From: Planctomycetota bacterium
GTDB lineage: Bacteria; Planctomycetota; Phycisphaerae; Phycisphaerales; UBA1924
Length of the DNA stretch: 64,000 bases
Reading direction: 5' to 3'
Assembly (NCBI GenBank): GCA_018242605.1
Contig: JAFEBP010000004.1
Span: forward strand, 411,655-475,654
The translations under genes were made by a program, and so were the position numbers. The first letter of the stretch is position 1. The number at the start of each line of letters is the position of its first letter. Under the pieces are notes generated by a model. That model was not told where the DNA came from, ran no database searches, and was given only the letters and a program-made list of their open reading frames with translations. Of the stretch, positions 33,982 to 43,432 are shown in pieces.

Positions 33982-34863
33982 ATGCTCAAGTCGATTGTTC
34001 GCTGGATGCTCATTCTCGGGGTGCTCCTGGTCGTCGGGCCGCTGCTGGCCCGCGCCGCCGCGTCGCTTCGCGATGTGGATGGGGGCGGTGCGTTCACGCT
34101 GCTGGTGGGCGAATCACCCGTGAAAGGTGCGGCGATCGGGGCCGCGGCGTGCGTGGCGGCCCTCGTGCTGGGAGGGATCGGGGCCAGGTTCTATTCGCTG
34201 GGCACCGGCTACGCGTTGGCCGGCGTCGTGTTCGGTTGGACGGCTTGGTCGCTGGGCACGATCGACGCGATCATCCGCCGGTCGCACGGAAGCCAGGATT
34301 TTATTCTGATCGCGATCGAGGGCGGGGTGCTGGCGCTGGCGGCGGCGGTGATCGCGGCGGTGCTTTCCAAGCTCGCGGCGGCTCATCACCCCAGCGCTGC
34401 CAATGCGCCGACGTTGACGGGGCTTGCGGGTGTGCTGATGCGGGACGGAGACCAGAAGACAGCGATGGCGACCGCGGTGATCAGCCTGATCGCCGCGGCT
34501 GCGGGGTGCGGCGTCGCGGTCTGGGTGGTCGCGGCGAGCACAATGAAGGGCCAGACGTTGTTCGCGGCGTTCATCGGCGGGATCGCCGCTGGCGCGGCCG
34601 GCAACGCGGCGGCGGGCGCCAAGGCGCACATCCGGCCGGTGCTGCCGGTGGTGGGCATGGCGCTGCTGGCGGTGCTGGGGCCGATCATCGCGAAGTTCAT
34701 GCACGGTTCTGGCGTCGTTGAGGCGGCGTACGCGGACCGGCTGTTCGCGCTGGCGCGGCCGATCTCGCTGGACTGGGCGAGCGGGGCGCTGCTTGGCGTG
34801 CCGGTGGGCATGGGGTGGGCGGGGGCGGTGCTGGATTCCCGGGCGATCGAGCAGCCGGCCTGA
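33982..34863 (+). CDS. Polytopic membrane protein of unknown function
   Basis: 293 residues with about seven hydrophobic segments, beginning at residues 6-26 and 47-66 and ending at about 265-285 with GALLGVPVGMGWAGAVL. The loops are short and contain few charged residues; an internal repeat with QKTAMATAVISLIAAAAGCG and an Ala/Gly-rich helix follows. No transporter motif is recognised. The ATG at 33982 is chosen because it starts directly at the first helix (MLKSIVRWMLILG). It follows the sigma-like pair by 98 bases on the same strand. Confidence 0.75.
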   Translation: MLKSIVRWMLILGVLLVVGPLLARAAASLRDVDGGGAFTLLVGESPVKGAAIGAAACVAALVLGGIGARFYSLGTGYALAGVVFGWTAWSLGTIDAIIRRSHGSQDFILIAIEGGVLALAAAVIAAVLSKLAAAHHPSAANAPTLTGLAGVLMRDGDQKTAMATAVISLIAAAAGCGVAVWVVAASTMKGQTLFAAFIGGIAAGAAGNAAAGAKAHIRPVLPVVGMALLAVLGPIIAKFMHGSGVVEAAYADRLFALARPISLDWASGALLGVPVGMGWAGAVLDSRAIEQPA

Positions 34864-35072
34864 CGTCGGGCGGATTCCTGAACATCCAGCCATCGAGCCG
34901 GCGGGGGCTTTTGAACCCGCGGGTTAGCCGTGCGCGGCCGGGCTGACGCATTGACCTACGTCCGCGTTATGAACGTGGGCACCACACAGACACCACCGCG
35001 GCGAAGGCCGCGCGAACCCGGCGTCACACGCGCCGGGAGAGACGCCACACGCACACACCAAGGAAACACGAC

Positions 35073-37247
35073 ATGAACCGCATCGCACAGCTTCTGTTCG
35101 CCGCCGCTCTCACCGCCGCGCCCGCCATGGCGCAGTCGCTCAACGTTGACATCGATCGGGCGTCGGGCACGGGCACGGGCGCCCCTTCTCTGGCGTTCCA
35201 GGCCGCGGGCGGCCAGATCGGCGTCTGGAACTCTTTCCTGACGACCTCGTCGGGCGCGGTCTCGATGCTGGGACTGAACGGGACGAGCTCGGGCGTGACC
35301 TGCACGCGGCAGACGGGCAGCGGCTCGTCGAGCAGCGTCGCGGGCGCGTCGACGGACTTCGGCAAGCTCCTCTGGGACTACATGGACACGACCGGGCAGG
35401 GCTCCAAGGTCGGCGTGACGCTCAACGGCGTCGACCCGGGCCTGTACCGCGTCTACGTGTACGCGTCGCTGCCGGGCAGCGCCGGCTCCTGGATCGACAT
35501 CTTCAACTTCACCAACTACTACGAGAGCCTGGTGGTCGTGAAGGTCGGCGGGGTCGAGGCCTTCTCCGACTTCTGCGGCGGACCGGTGACGGCCAACTCG
35601 TTCGTCAAGGGCAACAACTACGTCGTGGGCAACATGCTCGTTGGGGCTGGCGCCCCGGCGGTGGACATCGAATCGCACACGGGTTACACGAACAACGAAC
35701 GGGCCGCGCTCAACGCCTTCCAGCTCGTCAAGTACACCGGCAACATCCTGTACGTCGATGCAAGCGCCACCGGCGCGAACACCGGCCAGAGCTGGTTCAA
35801 CGCGTTCACCAACCTGCAGGACGCCCTGGCGCTCGCCAAGGTGAGCAACGGTCAGATCACGCAGATCTGGGTGGCCGACGGCACGTACTACCCGACGGGC
35901 GGGCAGGCCAGCAACGTCCGCAGCGCCTCGTTCCAACTGGTGCAGGGGTGCAAGGTGCTGGGCGGGTTCGCGGGCGACGAGACCCAGGAATCGCAGCGCG
36001 ACCCCGAGAGCAACCCGGTGTACCTGAGCGGCAGCATCGGCAACGTTCTCTCCCTCACCGACAACTCCCTGCACGTCGTGACCGCCAGCAACGTGAACTC
36101 CACGGCTGTGCTGGACGGCGTGACGATCACCGGCGGCAACGCCAACATCGCGGGCGGCAACGATGACGAAGGCGGCGGCGTCCGCATCGTGAACGCGTCA
36201 CCCACGTTCCGCAACGTACGCTTCATCGGCAACAAGTCCGGCGGCGACGCCGGTGCGGTCAAGAGCCTGGGAACCGGCGCACCGACCTTCGACGGCTGCC
36301 TGTTCTACAACAACACCTCGGTGTGGGGCGCCGCGGCCATCAACTACACCGGCCCCACCGGGCTGTTCGCCCCTTCGCTCAAGGTCAACGGCTGCAAGTT
36401 CGTCAAGAACAGCACCTCCAGCGGCGCGGGCGTGGGCGTGATGGTGCAGGGCGGTGGCGCCTGGATCTCCAACAGCCTCTTCTCCGGCAACTACGCCGGC
36501 CAGGGCGGCGCGGTCGCGGCCGAGGGCAGCACCGCCAGCGCGGCGGCCTACCTCTACAACTGCACCGTTGTCGACAACGAGGCGGGTGTGCAGAGCGGCG
36601 GCCTCTACGCCTACTGGGGCGGCTATGTCGCGGCCAGCAACTCCATTATCTTCTACAACACCTCGGGCAACGCGTGGCGCGGCACCGAGTTCGAGCAGGC
36701 GTACGCCCAGCCCGACGGGGCCTCGGTCACCTTCACCTACTGCGACGTTGCCAAGGACGGCCGCACCACGGTGGCGGGCACGGGCAACATGAACACACCG
36801 CCGCGGTTCGTTGATCGCCTCGGCACCAACGGAATCGCCGGGGACATGGACGATGACTACCGCCTCGCGGCGAACTCTCCGGTGATCGACGCGGGCAGCA
36901 ACTCCTCCGTGCCTTACGACTTCACCGACTGCGATCAGGACGGCGTCACGACGGGCGAGAAGTCCCCGCTGGACCTGAACGGTCAGACGCGGCAGGTTGA
37001 TGATCCCAACCAGGCCGACTTCGGCGTGGGCCCGACCCCGGTGGTGGATATGGGCGCGTTCGAATACCAGGCCCCCCCGTGCCCGGCGGACTACAACCAG
37101 GACGGCGGCATCGACGGCTCGGACGTGCAGGCCTTCTTCGCCGACTGGGAACTGGGTTTGGAAGCCGCGGACGTGAACCTTGACGGCGGCGTGGACGGGG
37201 CCGACGTGGAAGCCTTCTACGCGGCTTGGGAAAACGGCGGCTGCTGA
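35073..37247 (+). CDS. Secreted right-handed parallel beta-helix protein with C-terminal dockerin-like cassette
   Basis: 724 residues with a signal peptide (LLFAAALTAAPAMAQ). Residues about 25-220 form an N-terminal domain of unknown type. From about 225 the sequence has the choice-of-anchor Q and polymorphic beta-helix pattern ILYVDASATGANTG, followed by stacked turns with GGxxxxSGN and NCTVVDNEA motifs, such as AGNDDEGGGV and GGGAWISNSLFSGNYAG. Such folds bind or cleave polysaccharides; catalytic residues are not assigned. Bases 37080-37244 encode the dockerin-like pair (DYNQDGGIDGSDVQAFF, DVNLDGGVDGADVEAFY) ending on GGC. The ATG at 35073 follows AAGGAAAC. A strong terminator follows. Confidence 0.88.
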   Translation: MNRIAQLLFAAALTAAPAMAQSLNVDIDRASGTGTGAPSLAFQAAGGQIGVWNSFLTTSSGAVSMLGLNGTSSGVTCTRQTGSGSSSSVAGASTDFGKLLWDYMDTTGQGSKVGVTLNGVDPGLYRVYVYASLPGSAGSWIDIFNFTNYYESLVVVKVGGVEAFSDFCGGPVTANSFVKGNNYVVGNMLVGAGAPAVDIESHTGYTNNERAALNAFQLVKYTGNILYVDASATGANTGQSWFNAFTNLQDALALAKVSNGQITQIWVADGTYYPTGGQASNVRSASFQLVQGCKVLGGFAGDETQESQRDPESNPVYLSGSIGNVLSLTDNSLHVVTASNVNSTAVLDGVTITGGNANIAGGNDDEGGGVRIVNASPTFRNVRFIGNKSGGDAGAVKSLGTGAPTFDGCLFYNNTSVWGAAAINYTGPTGLFAPSLKVNGCKFVKNSTSSGAGVGVMVQGGGAWISNSLFSGNYAGQGGAVAAEGSTASAAAYLYNCTVVDNEAGVQSGGLYAYWGGYVAASNSIIFYNTSGNAWRGTEFEQAYAQPDGASVTFTYCDVAKDGRTTVAGTGNMNTPPRFVDRLGTNGIAGDMDDDYRLAANSPVIDAGSNSSVPYDFTDCDQDGVTTGEKSPLDLNGQTRQVDDPNQADFGVGPTPVVDMGAFEYQAPPCPADYNQDGGIDGSDVQAFFADWELGLEAADVNLDGGVDGADVEAFYAAWENGGC

Positions 37248-37282
37248 ACAGCACCCCGATCGACACTGACCACGATCACACG

Positions 37283-37319
37283 CCCGATCCGCCGCGACAC
37301 ACGGCGGATCGGGTTTTTT
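37283..37319 (+). terminator. Rho-independent terminator of the beta-helix gene
   Basis: A 12-base-pair G+C-rich stem (37283-37294 with 37302-37313) and a short loop are followed by six T. It lies 36 bases after the stop codon and points with the gene; the minus-strand neighbour ends 20 bases further. Confidence 0.9.
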
Positions 37320-37338
37320 CATGGACGCATCGCGGGGC

Positions 37339-38556
37339 TCAGGAGATCGTGAGCGACGGCTTGGCGGCGCCGGAGCGCATCGCCGCGAGGCTGGCCTGCG
37401 AATCGACGTTGGTGACCATCTCTTCGAGTGCTTTTCGCAAGTTCTGTCCCGGCGCGTCCACCCCGGTGAAGTTGGAGGTGGGGTCTCCCGAGTCGCTGTT
37501 CTTGCGGAGGGCGATGGTGATGGGGATAGCTCCCAGGTACGGCACGCCCAGGCGCTGGGCCATGACCTGCGCGCCGCCCTGACCGAAGATGTCGTAGACC
37601 TTGCCGTCGTCGCCGACGAAGTAGCTCATGTTCTCGACAACGCCCAGCACGCTGACGCCCAGTTGCTGGAACATGCGGGCGGCGCGGGCGGCGTCGTCCT
37701 GGGCCACCTTCTGAGGTGTGCAGACGATAACCGCGCCGCTGAGTTGCAGCGTCTGAGCGAGTGTGAGGGAGATGTCGCCGGTGCCAGGGGGAAGGTCGAT
37801 GATCAGATCATCGAGCTGGCCCCAGCGAGTCTGCTCCACGAGTTGCTTGAACGCGCCGTGGGCCATGGGTCCGCGCCAGATGAGCGGCTTGTCGGGCTCG
37901 ACCAGCTTGCCCATGGTCATGGTCTTGATGCCGTGAACGAGGAAAGGCTCGAGCTGGCCCTCGCGCGTGACGGCGTCGAGACCGTCCAGGCCGAGCATGG
38001 TGGGCATGCTGGGGCCGTAGATGTCGCCATCGAGCAGGCCGACGGCGCGGCCGCGTCGGGCCAGGCCCACCGCGAGGTTGAGCGCGACGGTGCTCTTGCC
38101 GACGCCGCCTTTGCCCGCGCCCACCGCGATGATGCGCACGCCGGCAAGTGGGCCGCTAGTCGCGGACATCTGTGGATTGGGGGGTTGACGCAGGCCCGGG
38201 ATAGGCTTGTGGCCTGCTGCGCCGGGAGCGGGCTGTGGCGGTTGGGGTTGCTGCATCATGCCTCCGAAGCGCGTGGTGTGGGTGACCTTGCCGGCGTGAT
38301 CGACGAACTCAACGATGAGCGAGTCGACGCGGTCGCCGCCCTTCCCTGCCGCGGCGGAGAGGGCGGTGTGGGCGGCCTTCGCGACGGCGTCGAGTGATTC
38401 CGGGGCAGCGCCCGGTTCCCAGGAGACCTTGAGGCTCGCGTAGGTGTCGCACGCGCTGACCCAGGTGAGGTGGCCGCCGCTGACGAGGTTCGTGCCGGGC
38501 TTGGCGCCGGCGACTGATTCCATGACGGTTCGGACAAAGTCCTTGCTCAATCCCAT
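37339..38556 (-). CDS. mrp: Mrp/ApbC-family P-loop ATPase
   Basis: 405 residues. Mrp/NBP35-type ATPases load iron-sulfur clusters onto apoproteins. The N-terminal 95 residues are the DUF59-type helper domain; a Pro/Gln-rich linker follows, then the ATPase with the deviant Walker A GAGKGGVGKST (about 146-156), LLDGDIYGPSMPTMLG, VRRGP-type RGPMAHGAFKQLV and DDLIIDLPPGTGDISLTL. In the usual C-terminal cluster-binding site CPxC the sequence reads VENMSYFVGDDGKVYDIFG, so the Cys pair is missing. This occurs in some Mrp subgroups and may mean a different mode of cluster handling. The ATG at 38556 gives the family N-terminus. Confidence 0.9.
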   Translation of the reverse strand: MGLSKDFVRTVMESVAGAKPGTNLVSGGHLTWVSACDTYASLKVSWEPGAAPESLDAVAKAAHTALSAAAGKGGDRVDSLIVEFVDHAGKVTHTTRFGGMMQQPQPPQPAPGAAGHKPIPGLRQPPNPQMSATSGPLAGVRIIAVGAGKGGVGKSTVALNLAVGLARRGRAVGLLDGDIYGPSMPTMLGLDGLDAVTREGQLEPFLVHGIKTMTMGKLVEPDKPLIWRGPMAHGAFKQLVEQTRWGQLDDLIIDLPPGTGDISLTLAQTLQLSGAVIVCTPQKVAQDDAARAARMFQQLGVSVLGVVENMSYFVGDDGKVYDIFGQGGAQVMAQRLGVPYLGAIPITIALRKNSDSGDPTSNFTGVDAPGQNLRKALEEMVTNVDSQASLAAMRSGAAKPSLTIS

Positions 38557-38646
38557 CGCATCGGTTCTCCGTGGGCACGGGCGTGCACAGCCGCACCCGC
38601 ATCAAGCAAGGGTAGTGGCGCGGCGGAGGCATGACGGATCGAGCGG

Positions 38647-39948
38647 TCAGCCGCCCAGGGCCTTGACTTCCAGTGATTCGATCTCGTGCATGGACTTGCC
38701 GACGATGCCCTGCAGATCACCGTACAGGCCGGTGGTGCCCAGAATCGCCTGCTCGAGTTGCTTGGCGCGTTTGGCCCACTGAGCGGTGATCGCCTTCTTC
38801 TCTTTCTCAAGGTCATCCTGCATCGTCTGGTAGGCCTCGAGGATTGCCTGCAATCGCTGCTTGAAGCGGGTGCCGGTCAGGTAGTCGTACACGAGGCCCA
38901 TCTTGGTGTCCTGGCCCTGTGCCGCGGCGCGGGCCTCGGCGACGTGGAGCAGACCGTCTCGCAGGCAGGCGGCCAGCGGCAAGACCATCCGCGGGGCGGC
39001 GATCCAGACACCGTCGATGCAGTCGAAGCTCTCCACGCCTTTGGGAAGGGCCTGGCTGACGATGACGCAGACTTCTGCGCCGGCGCGGCGGGCATCGTCA
39101 CGGAGCTTGGGGAGCCAGGAATCGCTCCAGGTCTTGGTCCGCTTGGATTCCCAGAGGATGACGCCCGCGGGTTGGCCGCCGGGGCCGGCGACTCTCTGCA
39201 CGGCGTCGCCGCCGTACTCGCCCTTGGCGACTTCTTCGATAGTGTCCAGCGGGAAGCGGGCGCGGAGCGCGGCTTCCAGGGCCAGTTCCTGCACCTCACC
39301 CTGCAACTGCTGCGAGCCCTGCTCGGCCTTGCGCTTGAGGTCGTCGATCTGGCGCGACATGTCGGCGAGCTTCTTGTCCTTCTCTGCGAGCACGAGCGAG
39401 GCCTGCTCGACCGCGCGACGGGAGGCCGTTTCTTCGATCTCGGCGGAGCGGGCGGCGACCTGCTTCTCGATGGTGAGAGCGAGTTCGCGCTTCTGGTCTT
39501 CGAGCTCGCGCTGCTTGCGCAGAAAGTCGGCCTGAGCCTGCTGGGCCTCGGTGAGTTTGAGTTCCATCTGGCGGGTCAGTGCGCGAGCGTCGTCGGCCTC
39601 GCGCTTCTTCGCGGCGAGTTCCGCGGCGGCGCGTTCGCTGGCTCGCTTCTCGGCCTCGCGCTCGATGACAGCGCGATCGGCGACGAGACGGGCGCGGACC
39701 TGTTCGTTCACCTGCTCGCTCACGCGGGCGGCCATCTGCTCCTTCTCGCGGGCGAGGGCGGCCTCCCGCTGCTCCACCTGGGCCTTGGCGGCGTTCACGG
39801 CCCGCTCTCGTTCGGCCGCGGCGGCGCGTTCCTGCGCGATGCGCTGCTCGTAATGCTGTTTCAGGCGTTCGACCATGGGCGCGGCCAGGGTGTCGGTGAG
39901 AGGGATCGCTTCTCCGCACTTGGGGCACTTGATGGTGGTGTCGGCCAT
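38647..39948 (-). CDS. DUF2130 coiled-coil protein
   Basis: 433 residues. The N-terminus holds one Cys pair (IKCPKCGEAIPL) resembling a half zinc ribbon, then about 220 residues of Ala/Glu/Arg-rich coiled coil. The second half is the DUF2130 core: ALEAALRARFPLDTIEEVAK, VILWESKRTKTWSDSWLPKL, VCVIVSQALPKGV and LTGTRFKQRLQAILEAYQTM. Its fold suggests a nuclease-like domain (restriction-endonuclease type E-x-K in WESKRTK), a role not proven. The ATG at 39948 is chosen since it starts at the zinc-ribbon motif. Confidence 0.87.
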   Translation of the reverse strand: MADTTIKCPKCGEAIPLTDTLAAPMVERLKQHYEQRIAQERAAAAERERAVNAAKAQVEQREAALAREKEQMAARVSEQVNEQVRARLVADRAVIEREAEKRASERAAAELAAKKREADDARALTRQMELKLTEAQQAQADFLRKQRELEDQKRELALTIEKQVAARSAEIEETASRRAVEQASLVLAEKDKKLADMSRQIDDLKRKAEQGSQQLQGEVQELALEAALRARFPLDTIEEVAKGEYGGDAVQRVAGPGGQPAGVILWESKRTKTWSDSWLPKLRDDARRAGAEVCVIVSQALPKGVESFDCIDGVWIAAPRMVLPLAACLRDGLLHVAEARAAAQGQDTKMGLVYDYLTGTRFKQRLQAILEAYQTMQDDLEKEKKAITAQWAKRAKQLEQAILGTTGLYGDLQGIVGKSMHEIESLEVKALGG

Positions 39949-40203
39949 GGTGAGCAACGGTACGGGCGGGGACGATGAAGATGCGGTGCCCCGTGCGAGC
40001 ACGATTCGCGCCGGGGGGCCGGGCGCGGAGATTTACGGGACTTGCGCAGAGACGGAACTCGCCGGGTGAATCCACGGCTTGCAACCCGTGCGCTGGGCGA
40101 CGGTACATTCTCGGCCGCGTGCGTCGAGCTGCCGCGGTCGTTGGTTGGTACTGTTTCCCACGCCGCGGCTTCTGTGGCCGCGGATCCATGTGAAGGGGTG
40201 AGT

Positions 40204-42633
40204 ATGTTCCGATTCAGCCTGCTTGCCGCGGCGGTGGCCGCGATCAACTCATGCGCTTTGGCGCAGTTCTGCGATCCCTCGTGGAGTTCGCCGTACCAGG
40301 CCGGGCGGCTGGATGGATCGTCGGGCATCGTGTACGACATGATCGAGTTTGATTTCGGCGTCGGGCCGCAGTTGGTGGCCGGGGGCAGCTTCCGATCGGC
40401 CGGCCTGGGCGAGGGGAACAACATCGCGCGAACGACGACATCGCTGGGGTGGGAGAGCGTCGGCGGCGGGCTGAACGGCACGGTGCTGGCGTTGGAGGCG
40501 TTCAACGACGGCGGAGGGCTGAAGCTCTACGCCGGGGGGAGCTTCGGCACGCTGGACAATGAGGCGGGCTGCGGGATCCGGCGCTGGAACGGCACGGCGT
40601 GGGAATCGATCGCGGGGCCTGACGGCGCCGTCAAGGATCTGCAAGTGTTCAACGACGGAACGGGCAGTGCGCTGTACGCGACCGGGAGTTTCGCGACGGT
40701 GAATGGAGTTCCCATGCCGGGCATCGCCAAATGGAACGGCGTCGCGTGGACGGGCGTGGGCGGGGGCATCATCGGGGGATTCGGCAACACCATGTGCGTG
40801 TGGGACGGCCCGCAGGGGCTTCGGCTCGTGCTGGGCGGCGCGTTCCAGCGTCTGGGGACCACCGCGGTCATCAACGTCGGTCAGTGGGACGGCCGGGCGT
40901 GGACGGCCGTGCCCGGGTTCGATGATGTGGCGCAGGTGCTGAGCGTCGGGTCGTACGTCAAGCCGGGCACCCGGGAACTTTGGATCGGTACTTCTGGGCC
41001 CGCGAGCAACGCGTTGCGGAAGTGGAACGGGAGCAACATCCAGATTGTGTCGCTCTCGGGCGCGGGCGCGAACCAGATCCAGCGGATGGTGCAATCGGTG
41101 GAGAACGGCGAGCAGGTGCTCCTGGTCGCCGGCAACTTTCAGGCTCAGAGCGGTAGCACGGCCCGGAACCTCTTGAAGTGGAACGGGGTGCAGTGGTCGA
41201 ACGTCATCACAACGAACGTGAGCCCTTTCGCTCCGGTATACGCGGTCGCGTATCACCGCTTTTCCGGCGATTCGGTCGCGCGGTTGTGTGCGGGCGGGGC
41301 GCTCTCGCTCGTCGTGCCGTACGGCGCCGGAGGCTCGGCCATGTACACGGGACCGGTGGCCACGACCCGCCCGGACCGCACAGCGTTCGCGGCGCTGAAC
41401 GCTTCGCTCACCAACCCGGGAGTACGGGCGCTGGAGTTCGCGCCCGTCGCGGGGCGGGACGTGCTCTACGCGGGCGGTTACTTCGGACCGGCGTTTGTGT
41501 TCAATCCGGGCTTTCAGTACATCGCCCGGTGGGTGGACGGCAACTGGCGGGCGCTGCCCGCGGCCGTCGCCGGCGGCGTGGAGGCTTTCGCGCGGTTCGG
41601 AAACGATCTGATCGTCGGCGGCTCGTTCGTTTCATTCACGCCCGCGATGGGCAGCGCCACCAACGTCGGGTATGTCGCGAGGTGGGACGGTGCGCAGTTC
41701 ACCACGATGCCCGGGGCAGGGTTGTACGGCAACGGCGTTTCGTACCCCGTGCGTTGCATGACGTCGGGGGTCGAGAACTCAAGCCCGGTGGTGTACGCCG
41801 GGCTGCAGAGCAGTTTCAACGGCGTAGCGCGTTGGGATGGTTCGTCGTGGTCGACCTTGAACTCACTGAGCAACGCCACCGTCAATGCGATGGTCTACGG
41901 CGATCTGGGAGACGGGCCCAGGTTGTACGCCGCGGGCACGTTTTATGGGCTCAGCCCCACACCGGCGGTGGCCAAGGCGGGCACGCAAGGCTGGGAGAGT
42001 GTCGCGGCCGGCCAGCGATACGGTATCGGGAACGCGATCAAGATCGTGAATCTTGGCGCGGGCCCGCGCCTGATCGCGGCGGGATTGATCGGCATCCAGC
42101 CGTCGGACCAATCGCCGTCGTACGCGTACTACCCCGTTGCCATTCTGGAGAGCGGACGGTGGCGACCGATGGGCACGAACATCACGGGCCTGGTCAACGC
42201 GATCGAGGTCTTCGATGACGGCGGAGGCCCGGTGCTGTACGCCACCGGCGACTTCACCGTTGACGGGCAGGGCGCCGCGAGCGGCCGCAACATGGCCCGG
42301 TTCAATGGCCTGCGTTGGGAACTGGTCGATGGCGGGCTGAACGGAGACGGCTGGGTGCTGCGCGCCCCGGCGACGGCGGATCGCGGCCTGCTGGTGGGCG
42401 GCAACTTCAGCCGCGCCGGCGCCCTCGCGGCGTACGGCGTAGCGGAAATAGCGGCGTGCCCGCCGTGCCCGGCTGACTTTGATCGTTCAGGCGGCGTGGA
42501 CGGCGGCGACGTGGAGGCGTTTTTTACCGCGTGGGAGGCCAGCGATAGAACCGCGGATGTGAACCTTGACGGCGGCACCGACGGGGCGGACGTGGAGTAC
42601 TTCTTCAGGGCCTGGGAAGCGGGCGGTTGCTGA
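40204..42633 (+). CDS. Secreted repeat propeller protein with C-terminal dockerin-like cassette
   Basis: 809 residues with a signal peptide (MFRFSLLAAAVAAINSCALA). The body is built of repeated blades with G-G-x-[FY] and W-x-G-x-x-W turns: KLYAGGSFGTLDNEAGCGI, RRWNGTAWESIAG, AKWNGVAWTGVGG, GQWDGRAWTAVPG, KWNGVQWSNV and RFNGLRWELVDGG. The pattern resembles kelch or 'delta-60'-type propellers. Ligand or catalytic function is unknown. Bases 42466-42630 encode the dockerin-like pair (DFDRSGGVDGGDVEAFF, DVNLDGGTDGADVEYFF), ending on GGC. The start ATG follows AAGGGGTGAG. Confidence 0.85.
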   Translation: MFRFSLLAAAVAAINSCALAQFCDPSWSSPYQAGRLDGSSGIVYDMIEFDFGVGPQLVAGGSFRSAGLGEGNNIARTTTSLGWESVGGGLNGTVLALEAFNDGGGLKLYAGGSFGTLDNEAGCGIRRWNGTAWESIAGPDGAVKDLQVFNDGTGSALYATGSFATVNGVPMPGIAKWNGVAWTGVGGGIIGGFGNTMCVWDGPQGLRLVLGGAFQRLGTTAVINVGQWDGRAWTAVPGFDDVAQVLSVGSYVKPGTRELWIGTSGPASNALRKWNGSNIQIVSLSGAGANQIQRMVQSVENGEQVLLVAGNFQAQSGSTARNLLKWNGVQWSNVITTNVSPFAPVYAVAYHRFSGDSVARLCAGGALSLVVPYGAGGSAMYTGPVATTRPDRTAFAALNASLTNPGVRALEFAPVAGRDVLYAGGYFGPAFVFNPGFQYIARWVDGNWRALPAAVAGGVEAFARFGNDLIVGGSFVSFTPAMGSATNVGYVARWDGAQFTTMPGAGLYGNGVSYPVRCMTSGVENSSPVVYAGLQSSFNGVARWDGSSWSTLNSLSNATVNAMVYGDLGDGPRLYAAGTFYGLSPTPAVAKAGTQGWESVAAGQRYGIGNAIKIVNLGAGPRLIAAGLIGIQPSDQSPSYAYYPVAILESGRWRPMGTNITGLVNAIEVFDDGGGPVLYATGDFTVDGQGAASGRNMARFNGLRWELVDGGLNGDGWVLRAPATADRGLLVGGNFSRAGALAAYGVAEIAACPPCPADFDRSGGVDGGDVEAFFTAWEASDRTADVNLDGGTDGADVEYFFRAWEAGGC

Positions 42634-42682
42634 GGACGATCGGGGCAACCTCCGGGGTGATCGCGGCGTTCTATCATCTCCT

Positions 42683-43432
42683 GTGACGACCGCAGCACTC
42701 GCAACGCCAACCAACTCGATTCTCAGGCGCGAACTTCCTGCGCCGGCGGTCGCCCGCGAGGGCTGGCCGATCGTGGCGGCGTTCGTGCTGGTGTCAGCGG
42801 GCGTGTGCTGGGGATCGTTCCACTTCCTGGGATGGATCGGCGGGGCTGCGTCGTCGGTGGTGTGCGGGCTGCTCACGCTGTGGTGCGTGTGGTTCTTCCG
42901 CGACCCGCAGAGGAGCATTCCACAAGACGCCGACGCGGTGATCTGCCCCGCGGACGGGCGGGTGGTGATCACCGATGATTGCGCTCCGCCGGCGGAACTG
43001 GGGATGTCGGGCGAGCCGATGCGGCGGGTCTGCATCTTCATGAACGTGTTCAACGTGCACGTGAACCGCTGCCCGGTGGACGGGCGCGTGGAGAAGATCC
43101 ACTACCGACCGGGAACGTTCGTGAACGCGTCGTTCGACAAGGCGAGCACGCACAACGAGCGGAGCAGCATGGTCGTGGCGATGGCCAACGGCCGGCGTGC
43201 GGTGGTGGTTCAGATCGCGGGGCTGATCGCGCGGCGGATCGTGTGCCGCGTGAAGGAGGGCGTGAGCCTCTCCGCGGGCGAGCGGTACGGGCTGATCCGG
43301 TTCGGCTCGCGCGTGGATGTGTACCTGCCCCGCGACGTGACCGTCACGGTGCGCGTGGGCGAGGTGACCAAGGCGGGGGAGACGATCATCGCACGGTTCG
43401 CCGGCTCCGCCGGCGGCCGGGGAGGCGTCTGA
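42683..43432 (+). CDS. psd: Phosphatidylserine decarboxylase
   Basis: Pyruvoyl enzyme that decarboxylates phosphatidylserine to phosphatidylethanolamine at the inner membrane. 249 residues. An N-terminal membrane helix (about 30-68) is followed by CPADGRVV, the family core FMNVFNVHVNRCPVDGRVEK and the self-cleavage site in IRFGSRVDVYLP, whose GS bond yields the pyruvoyl serine. The length and the FGS site fit the short, archaeal-type Psd. The GTG start at 42683 gives a 249-residue product. The gene overlaps pssA by one base (TGATG), forming a phospholipid operon. Confidence 0.92.
   Translation: MTTAALATPTNSILRRELPAPAVAREGWPIVAAFVLVSAGVCWGSFHFLGWIGGAASSVVCGLLTLWCVWFFRDPQRSIPQDADAVICPADGRVVITDDCAPPAELGMSGEPMRRVCIFMNVFNVHVNRCPVDGRVEKIHYRPGTFVNASFDKASTHNERSSMVVAMANGRRAVVVQIAGLIARRIVCRVKEGVSLSAGERYGLIRFGSRVDVYLPRDVTVTVRVGEVTKAGETIIARFAGSAGGRGGV

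Noticed and set aside
42979..43431. A long in-frame extension upstream of pssA
   Set aside because: It is within psd in another frame and has no family features; pssA starts at 43432.
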